Positions 17,045 through 26,829 of a DNA stretch of 64,000 nt are shown here, in pieces. Source of the stretch: Anaerolineales bacterium. Lineage in GTDB: Bacteria; Chloroflexota; Anaerolineae; Anaerolineales; Villigracilaceae. Made by a program: the position numbers and the translations under genes. The first letter of the stretch is position 1. Every line of letters begins with the position of its first letter. The DNA lies in NCBI GenBank assembly GCA_020634885.1, contig JACKAW010000001.1:620001-684000 (forward strand), in the 5' to 3' direction. The notes beneath the pieces were generated by a model. The model saw only the letters and a list, made by a program, of their open reading frames with translations. It had not been told where the DNA came from and made no database searches.

Positions 17045-17657
17045 GCTTCAATACCGCCAGTGCCTTTCCGCGAATATAAAAATCTTTACGGAATGTAAGG
17101 TGGTCGTTTTGAGGGTTGCGTGATTGAGCCTTCAAAATATATTTTCCGTCTGAATAGAAATAGCGTTTTAGGGTTGCTTCGCGCCCATCATTTTCAATCT
17201 CTGCCGCAACAATATCCCCACTTTCCGCAGCATCTTGTTTGACCATTAAGACATAATCTCCACTTTCGATATGGACAGGCATGGTGTTATTCATGCTATC
17301 ACCATTTACTTTCAAAATAAAATACTGTTTGTTTTGGGAAATATTGATCTCACTACCTCCAACCAGGCTATGGAAGTTATAGAAAGCGCCATTGATCTCA
17401 ATGCCATCAATCACCGCCTCCTCGCTAGAATCATCCACAATACCGAGGGGAGACCCAGCGGGAATGCTCCCAAGCACAGGAAAAGATTTTAACAAGGCGG
17501 AAGGAAACCCGCCTGATCCACGAGGACGGTGCGGGGGTGACGAGGGACGATCTGGCTCTTGCGGTGGGCTCATCAAACCTGCCCGGTTGACGCGATTTAC
17601 CCTCCGTGGTGGAGGTGGAGGAAACCCGTATTGCTTGCGCGGCGGATGCATCACCAT
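17034..17657 (-). CDS. LexA/UmuD-like S24 protease without a helix-turn-helix
   Basis: A 207-residue protein. Residues 1-50 are Pro/Arg-rich and carry no winged helix. From about residue 58 it is a LexA C-terminal-type peptidase: a self-cleavage-like VLGSIPAG (Ala67-Gly68), the catalytic Ser in NGDSMN (Ser121), and the Lys in ATLKRY (Lys164). The layout recalls UmuD, where a short N-terminal arm is removed, instead of a repressor. It overlaps the PHP gene, so they share a transcript, and lies 16 nt downstream of a decayed gene fragment. An in-frame stop just upstream rules out a lost N-terminal DNA-binding domain in the same frame. Confidence 0.82.
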   Translation of the reverse strand: MVMHPPRKQYGFPPPPPRRVNRVNRAGLMSPPQEPDRPSSPPHRPRGSGGFPSALLKSFPVLGSIPAGSPLGIVDDSSEEAVIDGIEINGAFYNFHSLVGGSEINISQNKQYFILKVNGDSMNNTMPVHIESGDYVLMVKQDAAESGDIVAAEIENDGREATLKRYFYSDGKYILKAQSRNPQNDHLTFRKDFYIRGKALAVLKRER

Positions 17658-17673
17658 TTCAGAAGCTTACAGC

Positions 17674-18103
17674 CTAGCAAAAGTTCTTCAAACGCGGTAT
17701 CTCTTGCAAGGTCGTTACGACTGGAGCCTTCTCCATTGACCAAGGCGGCGTCAAGTGGTTTGAGATGCCAATGAATACAGCCTGATATCCAACAAGTACC
17801 GCTTTATGAATGGACTGGTGAATAAAATTGCCGCTGATTGCATCCAATAGAAGCTGGCTTGCGCCGTCATCCATTAAATACGCAGCGATGGCACATTCAG
17901 ATTGATTTCGACTGTTATAGGAAACCATTGCCAAAATCGTCCGCATGTCATAAATACGTTGCAAGCTTTTTAGCTGCCCAACAAGTTCAAGCCCATTGCT
18001 ATCGTTATTTTCAATTGCTCGCTACGCCTTACAGAATCCTGGTTGATCTCGCAATGATATTCTCGGTTTTTTCACGAGCCCATTGTAGCCATTCGAGGTA
18101 GGC
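17674..18103 (-). pseudogene. 3' remnant of an unrecognised gene
   Basis: Two adjoining minus-strand reading frames look like protein but are separated by a stop and a frame change. The first, 18,103-18,029, begins AYLEWLQWAREKTENII. The second, 18,010 down to the stop at 17,674, contains LELVGQLKSLQRIYDMRTI and ends ..EIPRLKNFC. The residue mix (balanced, few rare residues) suggests a once-soluble protein. I do not recognise it. It lies just upstream of the S24/PHP pair and may have been in the same operon. Confidence 0.45.
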
Positions 18104-20882
18104 ATAACCCATGCGTCATAATTTACTTGGTGAAATTCCTCATGATTTGATCCCTTTCTATTACCATCCCTTAAATCATCACGCCGTCCCCAAGATTCTA
18201 AATTTGGGCGGTATAGCCAAAACAATATTCCAGATTTTTGCCGTTTTCGCCTTATCCGCCATTGCCCGAATTGTATTTGAAGGGTCGCAATACTGCGTAG
18301 TAAAACTGTTTGCGACCAGCACGCCCCGTTCACGGCTAGAAACCTTCTCCGCTTCACCCTGCGCTGTAATCGTTCCGTTCCAGATTGTTTTGAAGTCAGA
18401 CTTTCAAGCGCTGGTCTTCAATATCTTTTGCGCGGGGAGATATTTAATATTGATCCAAAGCAGTTTCGCCCGCCGATTTGATCTTTTTCCACATATTTGG
18501 GATCTTCAAATTTTTGAAGTGATAGATCGTGCTTCTTTCGCAGGCGGAAGAGTAATTGGTCCAATTCATGAGAAGCGATACTCCGTGATAATGCCGGATC
18601 GCGCCCTTTACAGCCTCTGCCACTCTGCCAATTTTCCCATCCGTACGGCATTACGATTGTACAAGGTTGTAGACCCTTTCTTTGAAAATGGGTAGGGTTT
18701 CATGGTTCGGAGTTTAATCCTGTTTGGGAGATGATGCAGAAACGATACTCCATGAGATACTTTCATGTCAATGCCATCACGGGTTCAATGGTAAATTCGT
18801 CAATTTTCCGGGTAATCCCCAATTTTGATCACGGCTTAATATCTCTCCGCGATTTATTTAAGTTCTCCGCTGCCAAGAATGCGAGAAGGCCTTGAGGTCT
18901 CCAACACGAAATTCGTTCGATTCATCCCGGACCCCAATCGATCTCAAGACATTCGCCCAATTCTTTGCATCATTATTTGCAGGTTATCCCATCTGAACAT
19001 TGTAGGGATCAGCACTTTGAAAACGTCTCAACTCAAAAAAGCATTGATCATACCCAAAGATTACCAAAGGCAGAATAATATACAAACTACATTAGATGTG
19101 CCCTTCCATCACCATGCCGCATCAACAATCCACGAAAAGTAATCAAGTTACAGTTTTTTTCAGAGAAAAGGCTCGTAATTGTTTGTGATTTTTTCATGCG
19201 TCTCGTTTCATTGTTTACACGTTCATTACAGTGGAATTTTTCGTTTTGTTAGGTTGTTGTCATCATCCTGTTCCGGAAGAGGTCTTCCGGTCCACCAACA
19301 ACCACGATGAAGCTATCAACATATCCACCACTTCCCGTGGAGTGATGTCGTTCGACCCAGGGTTTACGCGCCTGCTCCAAGCTTGAAACACGAAGAGGCT
19401 TCATCTTGTGAGAGCTTTGGAAGATACTGGAAATGTCATCTCCTGCTGTATCTCGCCGTGCGATCTTGATCGAACTGATTCAAGTTCGCTGCTTAATAAC
19501 CAACTCCTTTTCCCATCGCGCTTCCAGTTTGCCACGCCTTTTTGATATCTTCGCTCGATGGTTGAAGGTTGCCAAACGATGGCTTATAACAACGCCAACG
19601 CAAAGAGTTCAAATTTTGATGAATAAGCCGAATAGGTGCATATTTAATAATCTTCCGTTCCAAAAACTCCGCCTTTATGAAATGGCACATGGTCTTTATT
19701 CTCGATATTGAAACAATATTTCACCTTTAACTTCATTTTGCCGAGAAACTCCCGCAATCTGTTGAGAGCGTCAACGGATTGTTTAACCACTCCGGATTTT
19801 CGTCCGCCCTGCCGCCAGCCCAGAATATAGATCATCATAGGTACAGTAAGAGTTCGCCTCGAAAAAGTTCCTGCTGCATCAAGGGGCTTCATGCCACGAG
19901 ATGGTTCCTGTTGCTGCCGAGCGGCATTCGAGGAGGCAGCATTGAATACTCGCCTTTATAAAATTTGTGGCGGTTTGATGCCGAAGAAGGGATCAGGAGG
20001 AGAGACCAGTTCTGTCTTCCTTCGTATAAGCTTTAACGATGCATCTTGTCGTCCAGTTCGTAATATCCAGATCATGGATTCGCCATTTGGTCTGTTTTCA
20101 TCAATATCCAGCCAACGCAACTTCACTCTCCCCATCGTTCAACCACCCAAAATAAATGACTCCGGGTCAGCCTCAACGAAGGTGACAGAAAGGTTGGCAC
20201 TAACTTGAATCCATACGCATATAGGCGGTTATTTTCGCACGGGATTGCGTCCGAAGGTCAAGGACACTGATTATTTTTGCCTTTTAATAAAGGTTAAGCC
20301 GGTCCAACAGGATCAACAAATGGGTCTTTCCTTTTACCTTCCACTTTGGAGACTCTTGATCCACTTTTTCCCATTTAGTTTTTTGCCTCCAACTCATCTT
20401 CCACGCCGTTATTAATATCCAGGTTACATCCTGTTGCTGCGCCAAAGCAACCAACTGCTTGTAGCGAGATAACCCGCCGCTTGCGTCTTCTGATTCCCTG
20501 GCTTTCAATTTTCCGCCCTCTTTGAATATTGCCAATCTCTTCGACCAATAATGAATGAAAAAACTTTTGCGCTTTACTTCGGTCTTCAAATCTGAAACTG
20601 GAAGGGCAATTGAGCAACAATAAATATTGATATGGCGTAAGAACACAGGCCATGCCGAGATAAAGCAGAGTGACTGATCTTGCAGGAGAAAAAAGCAAGC
20701 GCGAATATTTTCCCATCCAGAATCCCATATAATATCCTGAATGATGGCGCCCTTTTTTCCGCAAAGCCAATAATAAGGATATATATACAATAACCCTGAA
20801 CTATTTTTCCAAAAAAGGTAAAGATAAGAAGATAACTAAAACTCCATATCCCCAATACCATTTTGGTTTTGGGCTTTCTCAT
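18104..20882 (-). pseudogene. Decayed coding region, identity unknown
   Basis: About 2.8 kb with no intact gene. Minus-strand fragments read like protein across several frames. One near 20,882-20,790 begins with MRKPKTKMVLGIW and a hydrophobic stretch. Another at 20,790-20,284 contains RYKQLVALAQQQDVTWIL and KGKTHLLILLDRL. Others lie near 20,150-19,980 (RVKLRWLDIDENRP) and 19,690-19,493 (APIRLIHQNLNSLRWR). Stops and frame changes separate them. The 194-residue plus-strand frame at 18,111 is a chance opening opposite these fragments. The best reading is one or two large genes, possibly starting near 20,882, that decayed together with the KAP gene upstream. Confidence 0.4.
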
Positions 20883-20975
20883 GCAACCTGCACTCCCGAA
20901 ACCGGTTAATCATTATATGTTCTAATGGATTTTAAGAATCAAGTCAAATTCCTCAAATGGTGCGGATAAATAGGG

Positions 20976-22079
20976 TTAATTCGCATCCTTCAAGAGTTCT
21001 TCCGTAAAGGAATACCAGGGATGTGAAAGCTGCGGTTCGTTTTGAAAGAAATTGTCCAGATCCGGCGGATGGGTCTTCGAAGGAAGACAACTCTGGTAAA
21101 AATCTGCAGGTGTAAGCAAGGAGTGCATCACCGTCTCAACGGAACGCCAGATGTGGCGTATTTCACAGTAAATTCAGCTAGTTTTCTGCACTTAATCAAA
21201 CGCCTGGAACAAAATTTTTGAATTGCGGAATTTTCTCAATCACAATCGAAGTGTTCCAATCAAGGCGTAATAGCGTATTTATCACTTGCTGTCTACAACC
21301 GGCGAAAGTGACAAATGATATTGCTCGAATAATCTTATCAAGATAGCTATAGCCATCCACGCCTACCCTCATACTTTGTTGACATCCCAGCTACTACATC
21401 TGAATCAATAGCAAATATCAAATACAATCAGATGCATTGAAGAATACTTTTTGATAGACTCAAGTAACCTCACCCATTCTCCGGTGACAACGGTCAGATT
21501 ATCCACAAATTAATTTTTTTGCCATTTTTTTCGACAGCTGCTTACAAGTCGCTCAAAAGCTTTTCGGTTCAATTTCATCCACTGTTGTTCCCATCGCTCC
21601 AGGATGGATTCAGAAGTTTGATTATCCTGAAGACAAGGTGTAAATTTCCCCTGATCGACTTGGTACACGCCAATGGTTTCAATAGTCCATCACAATTGCA
21701 ATACCGGCTGTTACGGCAGCCCGTAACAATGAGTCTCAAACATCTGGCAAATCCGCATTCCGGTCAATTCTTTCAGTTGCACAATAATGGGGATCAACTG
21801 CGCCGCCTATACTTCCAGCATCCATCAAGATGCGAAAAGCACCTCAGCTATTCCCCCGTTTTGGTGAATCAACATATTTTTCAGGCTCGTTTTGCCAGTT
21901 CCCCATCCGCCATAGACACCCAATACCCGTGGGCAATCAGCATCGCCAAGGCGTTTTAATATCCGCCCGGCAAGATGGCGGCGTCCAAGAATATCCCTGT
22001 TCTCTATTTCTTCAAATAAACTGCTGATCGGTTCATGAATATTATATTTCCCTGAGTAAACACGACTTTGATTTGACAT
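20976..22079 (-). pseudogene. Decayed KAP-family P-loop NTPase
   Basis: The first 84 codons are open and end at a stop at 21,825. They contain Walker A GGWGTGKT (residues 57-64) in the KAP context (ENRDILGRRHLA..., then GTGKTSLKNML). Downstream, minus-strand segments in different frames continue the family pattern: LIPIIVQLKEL near 21,790, FAIDSDVVAGMSTKYEG near 21,400, VDGYSYLDKIIRAISF near 21,340, and a terminal HPWYSFTEELLKDAN ending at the stop at 20,976. At least five frameshifts or stops break the gene. KAP NTPases are membrane-linked or signalling ATPases, often in mobile and defence regions. This copy is inactive. Confidence 0.75.
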
Positions 22080-22226
22080 AAACCTCCCATAACCATTACA
22101 AAATTATTATACTGCCACAATGTTACTTGTCAAGAAAGCGCACTATAATTTCAGTTTTTTTTCAAATCCGTGTCATATGATTTAGTAAAATAACTTAATT
22201 AACATTATGAATAGGAGTAACACGGC

Positions 22227-22307
22227 ATGGGTAAGCACATATGGGTTGTTCTTGCAAAATCTAGGGTAATAAAAAAATCCACCCCATTCCGCCTATTTTT
22301 GCTTTAG
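22227..22307 (+). CDS. Possible 26-codon small ORF
   Basis: ATG preceded by TAGGAGT with a 9-nt gap, followed by 26 codons and TAG, in the 240-nt space between the dead KAP gene and the SPFH pair, 12 nt before the latter. The peptide is basic and hydrophobic (VVLAKSRVIKK in the middle). It could be a leader peptide for the SPFH genes or a chance frame. The rest of the gap is AT-rich with no clear hairpin. Confidence 0.25.
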   Translation: MGKHIWVVLAKSRVIKKSTPFRLFLL

Positions 22308-22319
22308 AATCCAACCCAA

Positions 22320-23747
22320 ATGACATTCCTTAGACAACTCTTCGGTGGAATTGGCTCCTTCCTCCAAACCCCGCACGGCGTAATTTTAACGACAAACGCC
22401 GTATTTCACGGTGTGTTGTGGTGGCTGGGGGTTGATTATACAAACCCCTTCATACTTGGCGCGGCAGTTCTCATCCTTATTGTAGATTTTTACGCCGTGG
22501 GGCTGATTGCAGACAAACTGGTCTATTTCTATTCACAATTTGTTTTGCCGGTTCAAACGCCGCAAGACCGGCAGGAAATCTTCTCGCGCGTCAACGGATT
22601 CACCGGCAGCCGCGGACCGATCCTCTTCGTAAAAAATGGACGGGTGATCAAGCACGAAGGTGAAACGGATAAAAAAGGACCCGGGGTGATCGTTCTGGAT
22701 ACCGCCAGTGCAGTCGTCATGCAAACCTCCACCCAAATCATTGGTCCTGCCGGTCCAGGAATCCGTTTTACCAAGCCTCCTGAAAAAATAACCCGAGGCG
22801 AAGGTGTAGACCTACGGGCACAGTGGCAGTTCATCGGTCCACTTGTGAGCGAGCAGCCATTTCTAAACCCCGCCCCTTCGTCTGACCCAAAAAAATATCA
22901 TGAACTGCGCCGTCACCAAACTGCCGGGCATACCCGCGATGGTTTTGAGATCGCCCCTACTATTAGCATAAAATTCCGGGTTAAACGCCCGGTACATACC
23001 GATGTACCCTCAGAAAGCGGTGTGATATCTCAATACGGGTACGACGCAGCCTCAGTTCTAAATGCAGTTTCACGAGAAGTGATCGAGCTCGGCACCTCCG
23101 AAAATAAACGCAACCGCATGGAATGGCATCGTCTGCCCGCGCATTTGGTTGTGAACCTATGGCGCGAATATGTACGCAAATTTAAACTTGAAGACCTGTT
23201 TACAGCCGAAGGCGCCAGTGGGCTTCAAGTGATCGAAGGCATCATCAAACAGCGGCTCACCAAACCTGAAGTGAGCGGCATGACCGATAATGGGACTCTC
23301 ACCAACGCAGCAGAAGACAGCCTTGAATTTCGCCAATTGGAAGAACTTGGGCTTGAGATCATGGATGTGCGCATCCACAACATTGTATTTGACCCCGCCA
23401 TTGAAGAACAGATCATCAAAAACTGGAACGCGGAATGGACCAAGATCGCAAAGCGCGAAGAAGACCAGTTAAACGAGCGCGAAACCCTGCTCGAAACCGC
23501 CGCTCATAACGAAGCCCTAAAAACCTTTGCACGTATTTCCTCACAAAAATTTAACGACCCAACCGCCCCCACGCAGGATATTTTCACAACCATACAAAAC
23601 CTTATTGAACCCCTCCGTGAAAAAATATTACTCGACTGGCGCGCCAGCAAACAAATGGACGATGAGATCAAAAAACTCGACGATATTGGAAAGTGGCTGC
23701 TGGTAAACAAACAAGATACGCTCCAAAATCGAAAGGGGGGCAAATGA
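22320..23747 (+). CDS. Membrane-anchored SPFH/band-7-like protein, first of a pair
   Basis: 475 residues. Two hydrophobic segments near 20-40 and 45-65 are followed by a beta-rich domain with the SPFH-like stretch VIVLDTASAVVMQTSTQIIGPAGPGI near residues 118-145. Later motifs are FRVKRPVHTDVPSE, then AVSREVIELG. A helical, charged region near 345-420 (IKNWNAEWTKIAKREEDQLN) resembles the SPFH coiled coil. Proteins of this kind assemble into membrane scaffolds. The gene overlaps the next by 4 nt (ATGA). The specific function is unknown; assignment to SPFH is by pattern and moderately confident. Confidence 0.7.
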   Translation: MTFLRQLFGGIGSFLQTPHGVILTTNAVFHGVLWWLGVDYTNPFILGAAVLILIVDFYAVGLIADKLVYFYSQFVLPVQTPQDRQEIFSRVNGFTGSRGPILFVKNGRVIKHEGETDKKGPGVIVLDTASAVVMQTSTQIIGPAGPGIRFTKPPEKITRGEGVDLRAQWQFIGPLVSEQPFLNPAPSSDPKKYHELRRHQTAGHTRDGFEIAPTISIKFRVKRPVHTDVPSESGVISQYGYDAASVLNAVSREVIELGTSENKRNRMEWHRLPAHLVVNLWREYVRKFKLEDLFTAEGASGLQVIEGIIKQRLTKPEVSGMTDNGTLTNAAEDSLEFRQLEELGLEIMDVRIHNIVFDPAIEEQIIKNWNAEWTKIAKREEDQLNERETLLETAAHNEALKTFARISSQKFNDPTAPTQDIFTTIQNLIEPLREKILLDWRASKQMDDEIKKLDDIGKWLLVNKQDTLQNRKGGK

Positions 23748-25324
23748 ACCTCCCCGGCATTGACAACAAAAAGCTCTTCAGCTTGAACGAAGAGGGCGTT
23801 GAATACCGCAGCAGTAAACGCAGCCTTGTTTTTGGTTTTATCTGGGCAATTCTTAGCGGCATCACCATGGTGATGTTCGTTTTCCTGGTATCGAACAATC
23901 TTCAACGCGGCGTCATCGTTGCAATGGGACTTCTAAAATACATTCCGTTAATCATGGTTGTCATTGCCATCGCCCGCAGTAAATCTGCCAGTTACCTGGC
24001 AGACATCTTCGAGCTTGAAGACGAAAGTGTCGCCGATAGTTTCATTGAAGAAGTGGCTTTCGGCTCCGGGTACGACGAACAGATCACCATTAACGAAGGA
24101 AAGATTTCAGCGGAAGACGAACAATCCCCCGTCATCCTCATTGGTGGACCCGGCTACATACAAGTCAATCTTGACAGTGTAGCCCTGTTGGAAAAAGTAG
24201 ACGGTACACCAGAGATCATTCACACGCGCAACAAACCGTGGCATCTTGGAAGCTTTGAACGCATTCGTGAAATTGGAAAATCTGACGAAATCGGCAAGCG
24301 CGAATACGCCATCATCAACCTGCGCGACCAATTTGTGCGCGGACTCACCGTCCGCTCGCGCACCAAAGACGGCATTCCGCTCGAAGCGCAGGATATCAAA
24401 ATTCGGTTCAGCATCCTGCGAAAGCCAAAAGAAGAAGCGCCAGAGAACGATCCCTTCCACTTTCAAGAAAGAGCCGTACACTCCCTCGTCTACGATCAGG
24501 TCATCATCAGCCCGCCGCCCACAAAAGCCACAGGGGTATCCTTCCCGTGGGATACCACCGTGATCCCGTTGATCACTACCGAGATCGAAGAACTGATCAA
24601 ATCACGCAACCTGAGCGAAATTCTTTCAAGCATCAGCGATAAAGAAACCGATGTGATCAACGAGAATGAACTCACCAATACACAAATGCGTTTTGAAATG
24701 ACCGGCGAACAAACCACCGTCAACAGGACATTCTCCACCAACATACCAAAATTTGAAACCCGCGCAAAGATCACCGAACGTTTCTACAAACAGGCATTTC
24801 AAGACAAAGCCGCCCAAATGGGCATATCCATACATTGGATAGACATCGGCACATGGAAGCTTCCAAACGAGATCATTGTAGACGAATTGAAAAACGCATG
24901 GAAACTGATGCGCGAAAACGCCGCGCGCCGCTCAAAAGTGAGCCGTGCTGGCAAACAGCTTGAAATGCAGGAATTCATTGACATTGTCAACGATGTCATC
25001 ATCAGCAATTACAACAAATCCGGCGGATACCGCAGCAAACTCTCTAACAAAGATTACCTCGCACTGATGAAGATCGTGGATGAAAACCCCGATATCGCGA
25101 GCAGTTCCATCCTGCGCGAAGAAGACTCCAACCTAAAACGCAACGCCGCTTCAGTTGCACTGGAAATGCTAAAAGCCTTCCGTAACGAAATGATCGCAGC
25201 CCACGATCTCATTAAAAAAGAAAACCGCTCTCCCATAGAAAAAAACACAGACCTCGACCGCATCGACAAAGCCCTGCGCGACATCAATGACCACGTATTT
25301 CACTACATCAAGAGACCCAAATGA
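23744..25324 (+). CDS. Membrane-anchored SPFH/band-7-like protein, second of a pair
   Basis: 526 residues from the ATG at 23,744, which overlaps the previous stop as ATGA; the longer reading from 23,693 lies inside the neighbour and is rejected. Two transmembrane segments lie near residues 28-50 and 58-78. A beta-rich domain follows with VILIGGPGYIQVNLDSVALLEKV near 130 and REYAIINLRDQFVRG near 190. A helical C-terminal third is rich in Lys/Glu/Asn. It parallels the first protein in layout, so the pair probably forms a hetero-oligomeric membrane assembly. It overlaps psuG by 4 nt, giving a coupled three-gene operon. Function unknown. Confidence 0.7.
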   Translation: MNLPGIDNKKLFSLNEEGVEYRSSKRSLVFGFIWAILSGITMVMFVFLVSNNLQRGVIVAMGLLKYIPLIMVVIAIARSKSASYLADIFELEDESVADSFIEEVAFGSGYDEQITINEGKISAEDEQSPVILIGGPGYIQVNLDSVALLEKVDGTPEIIHTRNKPWHLGSFERIREIGKSDEIGKREYAIINLRDQFVRGLTVRSRTKDGIPLEAQDIKIRFSILRKPKEEAPENDPFHFQERAVHSLVYDQVIISPPPTKATGVSFPWDTTVIPLITTEIEELIKSRNLSEILSSISDKETDVINENELTNTQMRFEMTGEQTTVNRTFSTNIPKFETRAKITERFYKQAFQDKAAQMGISIHWIDIGTWKLPNEIIVDELKNAWKLMRENAARRSKVSRAGKQLEMQEFIDIVNDVIISNYNKSGGYRSKLSNKDYLALMKIVDENPDIASSSILREEDSNLKRNAASVALEMLKAFRNEMIAAHDLIKKENRSPIEKNTDLDRIDKALRDINDHVFHYIKRPK

Positions 25325-26247
25325 AACATCCAAATTTTCAACTCTCCACCGAAATCACCCGCGCACTCAACATGGGCGCACCCATCGTCGCCCTCGAATC
25401 AACCGTCATCACACATGGGCTGCCACACCCGCAAAATCTTGAACTGGCACGGGATATGGAAAAACAAGTCCGCGCCATGGATGCCATTCCTGCCACCGTT
25501 GCCCTGCTTGACGGAAAAGTGCGCCTCGGTCTCTCAGACGAGGAACTGATCCGGCTTTCTGAAAGCGAATCTCCGCTGAAAGTGAGTCACCGCGACTTCG
25601 CCACCGCCATCGTCAAAAAAGCGGATGGCGGCACCACCGTCGCCGGAACCATGCTCGCCTCTTTTCTCTCAGGCATCAAAGTTTTTGCAACTGGCGGCAT
25701 TGGCGGCATCCACAAAGAATCGGCATTCGATATTTCCACCGACCTGAAAGCCCTTGCCGAAACCCCCATGGTCGTCGTCTGCGCCGGAGCAAAAGCCATA
25801 TTAGACCTGCCCGCCACGCTCGAATACATGGAAACCATGGGCATTCCTGTGATTGGCTACCAAACGAACGAATTCCCCGCCTTTTACTCCCGTGAAAGCG
25901 GATTGAACGTGAGCGCCCGCCTCGACACCCCAAAAGAGATCGCCGAATTTGCTAAACATCACTGGAATCTCGGTTTGCGCAGCGCAGTTCTGGTGACGAA
26001 TCCGGTTCCAGAAACTGATTCAATCCCAATGTCCGAGATGGAGCCGGTGATCGCCAAAGCCTCGGCAGAAGCCATCGAAAAAGGCATCCACGGGCAGGCG
26101 CTGACTCCCTTCCTTCTCAGCCGTATCAGTGAATTGACAAAAGGAAAATCTCTCAAGGCAAACCTCGCCTTGCTTCTCAACAATGCGCGGCTAGCAGGTG
26201 AAATAGCCAATGAGCTATATGTGCGCAAAAAAGAATGGGCTTTATAA
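25321..26247 (+). CDS. psuG: Pseudouridine-5'-phosphate glycosidase
   Basis: 308 residues, full length. Family motifs: PIVALESTVITHGLP near residue 22, KADGGTTVAGTM near 100, FATGGIGGIHK near 122, VVCAGAKAILDLPATLEYMET near 150, and YQTNEFPAFY near 180. The enzyme cleaves pseudouridine 5'-phosphate to uracil and ribose 5-phosphate, salvaging modified nucleosides from RNA turnover. The usual partner kinase PsuK is not next to it in this window. The ATG overlaps the preceding SPFH gene by 4 nt. A strong terminator follows at once. Confidence 0.97.
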   Translation: MKHPNFQLSTEITRALNMGAPIVALESTVITHGLPHPQNLELARDMEKQVRAMDAIPATVALLDGKVRLGLSDEELIRLSESESPLKVSHRDFATAIVKKADGGTTVAGTMLASFLSGIKVFATGGIGGIHKESAFDISTDLKALAETPMVVVCAGAKAILDLPATLEYMETMGIPVIGYQTNEFPAFYSRESGLNVSARLDTPKEIAEFAKHHWNLGLRSAVLVTNPVPETDSIPMSEMEPVIAKASAEAIEKGIHGQALTPFLLSRISELTKGKSLKANLALLLNNARLAGEIANELYVRKKEWAL

Positions 26248-26249
26248 AT

Positions 26250-26287
26250 AAAAAGAGGACGGCTCGTATACGAGCCGTCCTCTTTTT
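26250..26287. terminator. Bidirectional Rho-independent terminator
   Basis: Perfect 17-bp arms (26,250-26,266 and 26,271-26,287) around a TATA loop. The outer five base pairs give an A-run on one side and a T-run on the other, so it serves both psuG (plus) and the converging lipoprotein gene (minus). Confidence 0.95.
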
Positions 26288-26298
26288 ATGTTGAAAAA

Positions 26299-26829
26299 CT
26301 ACGGCATGTTCAGTTTTACATCAATCGTCTTAAGGATGGAATCCAACACCTCAAAAGTAAGTGACCCGCCCATTTGATACCCCAGCGCAGAGACATAATT
26401 TCCATGCTGTTGCAGCACAAAGCAGATATCCGTCATCACATGGTCGATCTCCTGGGTGGAGCACCGAACCTCGAATAAGTCTTCTGGTGAGGAGGGTCTA
26501 AAAGAAACCTGGTCGGTCTCGTTCCAGCCGGTTGCAAATATATAAGCCTGATATTCTTCAAACCCGGCAATCGCAGAAGCTGCGTCTGCATAGATGATCA
26601 ATTGGTGTTCCAGTGCTGGTGATTCTGATTCATTTCCATACGCGAAGGCGATGTTATAAAGTTCCCCGCCCCAATCTTCAGAAGCTGATTCTTTGAAGAT
26701 GATCCAATCTTGTGGAATATCGTTCGTATCTACCATGCGTGCGCGCATTTCTGGGGGCACATTCGTAGAACAGCCTGTCAGCAACGCCCCCAATAAAACA
26801 AACACAAAAACTTTGTAAATATTTCGCAT
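26299..26829 (-). CDS. Small lipoprotein of unknown function
   Basis: 176 residues with a signal peptide and lipobox LLTGC (Cys at residue 20). The mature part is a single alpha/beta domain with no catalytic motif that I recognise; ALEHQLIIYADAASAIAGFEEYQ near residue 75 suggests a ferredoxin-like half. The ATG overlaps the stop of the thioesterase gene as TAATG, so they are translationally coupled. It ends at the bidirectional terminator. Confidence 0.8.
   Translation of the reverse strand: MRNIYKVFVFVLLGALLTGCSTNVPPEMRARMVDTNDIPQDWIIFKESASEDWGGELYNIAFAYGNESESPALEHQLIIYADAASAIAGFEEYQAYIFATGWNETDQVSFRPSSPEDLFEVRCSTQEIDHVMTDICFVLQQHGNYVSALGYQMGGSLTFEVLDSILKTIDVKLNMP

Noticed and set aside
18111..18695. 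194-residue open frame on the plus strand in the decayed region
   Set aside because: Its residue mix is that of an antisense frame, there is no ribosome site, and minus-strand fragments in the same place read more like protein.
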